Below are positions 7,501 through 9,319 of a DNA stretch of 9,319 nucleotides, piece after piece. The translations under genes were made by a program, and so were the position numbers. Numbering within the stretch: position 1 is the stretch's first letter; each line of letters starts with the position of its first letter. Origin of the DNA: Flavobacterium sp. (GTDB lineage Bacteria; Bacteroidota; Bacteroidia; Flavobacteriales; Flavobacteriaceae); the NCBI GenBank assembly GCA_004296145.1, contig SEBM01000124.1:1-9319 (forward strand). Reading direction: 5' to 3'. The notes under the pieces are model-generated. The model made no database searches and was not told where the DNA came from. It saw nothing but the letters and a program-made list of their open reading frames with translations.

Positions 7501-9227
7501 GAGATCAGGTAGGAATAAACGGTTGGTATGCTAACGGACAATCATATGCTTACCTGCAGGGAGAATTAGGAATTAGAGTTAAATTATCATTTTTAAAATT
7601 CAAAGTTCCAATTATTTCAGGAGGAGCAGCAGTTTTATTACAGGCAAAACTACCAAACCCGGTTTGGATGCGTGGTTATGTAGCCGGAAACATGAATATT
7701 CTGGGCGGACTGATAAAAGGAAAATTCCGTTTTAAATTTGAGCTGGGAGAAGAATGCCAGTTTGAAAATGCGTCTCCATTAGGCGGTCTTAAATTAATAA
7801 CAGACGTAACTCCAAAACAAAGTTCTACAGACGTAGATGTTTTTGCGGTACCACAAGCTGCTTTCTCAATGAAAGTAAATGAAGCTTTTGTGATTCCTGA
7901 AGATACAGGAGATGTTACTTATAAAGTTATATTAGAAAAATTTAAAGTCTTAGACGGAACAACTGAAATTCCAGGAGTTTTAGAGTGGGGTTCATTAAAG
8001 GATAAAGCTAATTTTGTTTCAACAGATATCTTACCTCCAAATAAAGAACTTAAAGTACAGGTTGAGGTTAGTTTTCAAAAGATGGTAAATGGTTCTTTTC
8101 AGCCTATAAAAGTAGATGGAAAAATTGCTACTGAATATGAAGAAAGGTTGTTTACGACAGGAGGAGCTCCAAATCATATTCCGCTAACCAATATAAAATA
8201 TGCTTATCCGGTTGTTGATCAGAAATATTTCCTTGAAGAAGAATATCCAAAAGGGTATATTCAGCTTAAACGAGGTCAGGATTATTTGTTTGAAGATTCA
8301 AATTGGGAAACGAATATCAAAGTAAATGTAGACGGAACTTCTAATGCAAAAGCTACTGTTTTTAATTACAACACAGGCTCAAATGAAGTAACGTATGATT
8401 TGCCAAATATTGATCAGGAAAAGAAATACAATTTTACGATAGTGAGTAATTTGAAACAGAATTCTTCTAATAATACTAGTAGTGGTACTAAAGTAAATAC
8501 TATAAGCGATGAAGGAAATGATATTCAGATAAAAGAAAATCAAGCCGATGAATTATCAAAAGCTGAAGGAAGTATTGAGCGTTTGTCGTACATGTTTACT
8601 ACCAGTAAATACAAGACATTTACTTCTAAAATGAGTGCAATAAATACGCAAAGCTATAATTTTGGTGTTTTGTATTCAGACGTTATCTACTTAACCAATA
8701 CCATTTCAAGTCAGGAAGCATTTGATATGACAGAACTAAATGGAGCAACATACAGTGATAACAAAGCTTTGGTAACAGCAGAATCTAAACTAAATGATGA
8801 ATATTATACAGCAGATGTTTATCCTTATCTGTATAAAGATTATCCTTTAAATGGTAATTTTTCTATAAGTAACAGGGATACAAATGAATTGGGAGTAATA
8901 CCGTCAAAAGCAATACCGCTTAATGCGTATTATATGACAAGTATAGAAAATGACGTAAATCAATCATGGACAAAGGAAAATTTCCCGTTTAAGTATAATA
9001 TGCCATTACTTTATAAACAGGATTGGATTGACTTAAACAATCAAATTGTCAATGCTTATGTTAATGGAGATGTAAGTGTAGAAACAATTGCAAAACGTTT
9101 TATGAATTCTAATTTCCTATTCATGCGTTACGGAAACTACGAAATAGTGATGAAATACAATTTGCCTGGAGATAAGCAAAGCCGTGATTTTATTTATAAG
9201 TATAAAAACATTAATAATTTCAGATAA
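4524..9227 (+). CDS. Giant exported beta-rich protein, function unknown
   Basis: I prefer the ATG at 4524 (1567 aa), because it gives a compact signal peptide starting MEKFYK with cleavage at SHA|QD. The in-frame ATG at 4485 (1580 aa) would add 13 polar residues before it. Numbering below uses the 4485 start. Residues 60-405 are strand-rich with repeated amphipathic segments. Residues 408-449 are a Thr/Ala/Pro linker. Residues 450-690 are further repetitive strands, somewhat like AsmA/TamB-type beta structure (impression only). Residues about 690-1095 are a Gly/aromatic-rich core with DWYMYMGTPDDRCG (891-904), PPPP (930-933), MRDENALANGGG (950-961) and GINGWYANGQSYAYLQGELG (1010-1029). Residues about 1105-1320 look like Ig/Fn3 modules. 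A Ser/Asn-rich spacer (about 1325-1340) leads to a C-terminal domain (about 1364-1580). Seven cysteines are scattered. No catalytic motif, lipobox or type IX secretion C-terminal signal was recognised. It is the last gene before a strong hairpin, and the upstream barrel and lipoprotein are its likely partners. Confidence 0.85.
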   Translation: MEKFYKLHLSLLFTLLSVVFSHAQDIAPPKEIGAASSAIEKIEASDRWVDKFSNQDLVELPLGIRNTVNNVQYSIGITKAVFSPEYTTLTVFCRVDIPQKDKNGQPMQLFFGADNIKLSHQGGIMGEAKLVLLGNVDIPFSENKWQLSLYGGFEMATGKVNDLTYVTIDCDGFKEMKVSGAVEFSRNLILPIDPQTKTVNEAKTTIPKTYYNGKTVQIPNRVRGEFSFTASSWNDILVNVSLQPFTLKDKRNGKDFEGNFQFLVSNAVLDLSDLKNDPTVVFPEYYAKNALLTPSQESWKGVFVQAFDVGLPKEFQTEDTASSKERIHVGAQNLIIDKFGVSGTFYADNVFPLDRGITSQEKSWAYSLDHIDVTIAANTFVKANLSGQILLPISKAAQEKKQTTTAATTTTPATPAAGATGTTTTTTPPKPAQTNRAGLAYNGFISMEEQQLVVVTKDSIAFDIWKAKALLLPNSSVELKLVNGKFLPKANLNGSVSFGTNKGASDDKEVEGKKTVDFKGITFENLQLQTVSPIISVRNMGYKGTVAFGNFPVSIGNINVAINGDNSRIDFDLGINLMESVGAGATARIGIKGKMYDDGYRQRSKYDGLDLSAINIDCKFSGLTIKGGLILMEKDPVYGNGFNADLEVDVAGVVNVKAKAIFGKTTFRYWYFDAAVKWPPTPAPFMINGFGGGAYYKMHRNQDIAIGDFSPSGLSYTPDEKVGLGVKALIYFHVGSETICDGEAGFEIAFNSKGGVNRLAIFGKANVMAKIPGLKNVTDLMGKVASNVTSKKSFLGVTESDLKGSFASKYIPEAKEAIPGDLSAAVGIKMAAAIEFDFQNKSMHATTDVYINTPGNFLSGIGEGGRAVWGVFHKDPKDWYMYMGTPDDRCGIKIGVAGMYLKTTSYFMAGTLLPGSPPPPAIVSQILGVDTKELDYMRDENALANGGGLAFGASLDFDTGDLSFLLFYARFQAGMGFDIMLKDYQEARCSNTGDQVGINGWYANGQSYAYLQGELGIRVKLSFLKFKVPIISGGAAVLLQAKLPNPVWMRGYVAGNMNILGGLIKGKFRFKFELGEECQFENASPLGGLKLITDVTPKQSSTDVDVFAVPQAAFSMKVNEAFVIPEDTGDVTYKVILEKFKVLDGTTEIPGVLEWGSLKDKANFVSTDILPPNKELKVQVEVSFQKMVNGSFQPIKVDGKIATEYEERLFTTGGAPNHIPLTNIKYAYPVVDQKYFLEEEYPKGYIQLKRGQDYLFEDSNWETNIKVNVDGTSNAKATVFNYNTGSNEVTYDLPNIDQEKKYNFTIVSNLKQNSSNNTSSGTKVNTISDEGNDIQIKENQADELSKAEGSIERLSYMFTTSKYKTFTSKMSAINTQSYNFGVLYSDVIYLTNTISSQEAFDMTELNGATYSDNKALVTAESKLNDEYYTADVYPYLYKDYPLNGNFSISNRDTNELGVIPSKAIPLNAYYMTSIENDVNQSWTKENFPFKYNMPLLYKQDWIDLNNQIVNAYVNGDVSVETIAKRFMNSNFLFMRYGNYEIVMKYNLPGDKQSRDFIYKYKNINNFR
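5730..5825 (+). repeat. Low-complexity Thr/Ala/Pro linker coding tract
   Basis: Within the giant gene, ACA/ACT/ACC-rich codons encode residues 416-447 (4485-start numbering). These are almost entirely Thr, Ala, Pro and Gly, and include a run of six Thr followed by PPKP. The tract separates two strand-rich blocks and reads as a flexible extracytoplasmic linker, possibly O-glycosylated (inference). The simple codon pattern makes length variation by slippage plausible. The antisense Cys/Ser-rich frame across it is a by-product. Confidence 0.7.
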
Positions 9228-9249
9228 TTTTTTTTAAAATAGCTTAATA

Positions 9250-9296
9250 ATTTACCCCCAATAAATTGAAAATTCACTCAATTTATTGGGGTAAAT
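9250..9296 (+). terminator. Rho-independent terminator after the giant gene
   Basis: An inverted repeat starts 22 nt after the stop codon. The left arm (about 9250-9269) contains TTTACCCCCAATAAATTGA and the right arm (about 9278-9296) TCAATTTATTGGGGTAAA. They pair almost perfectly over 18-19 bp, with one extra C bulged in the left arm and a loop of about 8 nt. A T-rich stretch follows (9296-9301). A-rich sequence also precedes the stem, so it could work in both directions for a convergent downstream gene outside the window. Confidence 0.8.
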
Positions 9297-9319
9297 ATTT
9301 TATATGACATATTTATTTC

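Overview
The window is AT-rich and carries four co-directional genes on the + strand with almost no spacer DNA. Codon use is A/T-biased, every stop is TAA, and starts are preceded by A-rich tracts rather than Shine-Dalgarno sequences. Export signals are of the '...A|QD' kind and there is a short lipobox peptide. Together these point to a Bacteroidota genome, most likely a Flavobacterium or close relative; this is inferred from style, not from a marker gene.

Layout: (1) 1-576, the 3' end of a gene that enters from upstream, encoding an unrecognised C-terminal segment of 191 residues. (2) 601-1944, a lipoprotein with three PKD-like Ig domains and a distinct C-terminal domain. (3) 1951-4407, a secreted protein with a large outer-membrane beta-barrel-like region followed by a helical, charged C-terminal domain of about 250 residues. 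(4) 4524-9227 (alternative start 4485), a giant exported beta-rich protein of 1567 (or 1580) residues. It has a Thr/Ala/Pro linker, a long Gly/aromatic-rich core, an Ig/Fn3-like section and a C-terminal domain. A strong hairpin at 9250-9296 closes the block. The gaps are 24, 6 and 77 to 116 nt, and I see no internal promoter, so a single transcript is likely.

All three complete products carry export signals, and their predicted locations are complementary: a lipid-anchored PKD protein, an outer-membrane barrel, and a very large exported partner. The simplest reading is a cell-envelope or surface assembly in which the barrel and lipoprotein anchor, export or display the giant protein, possibly together with the product of the truncated first gene. 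No enzyme motif, nucleic-acid-processing gene, transposase, tRNA, rRNA or CRISPR array was seen. The function is unknown, and the assembly is a hypothesis from gene order and protein architecture.
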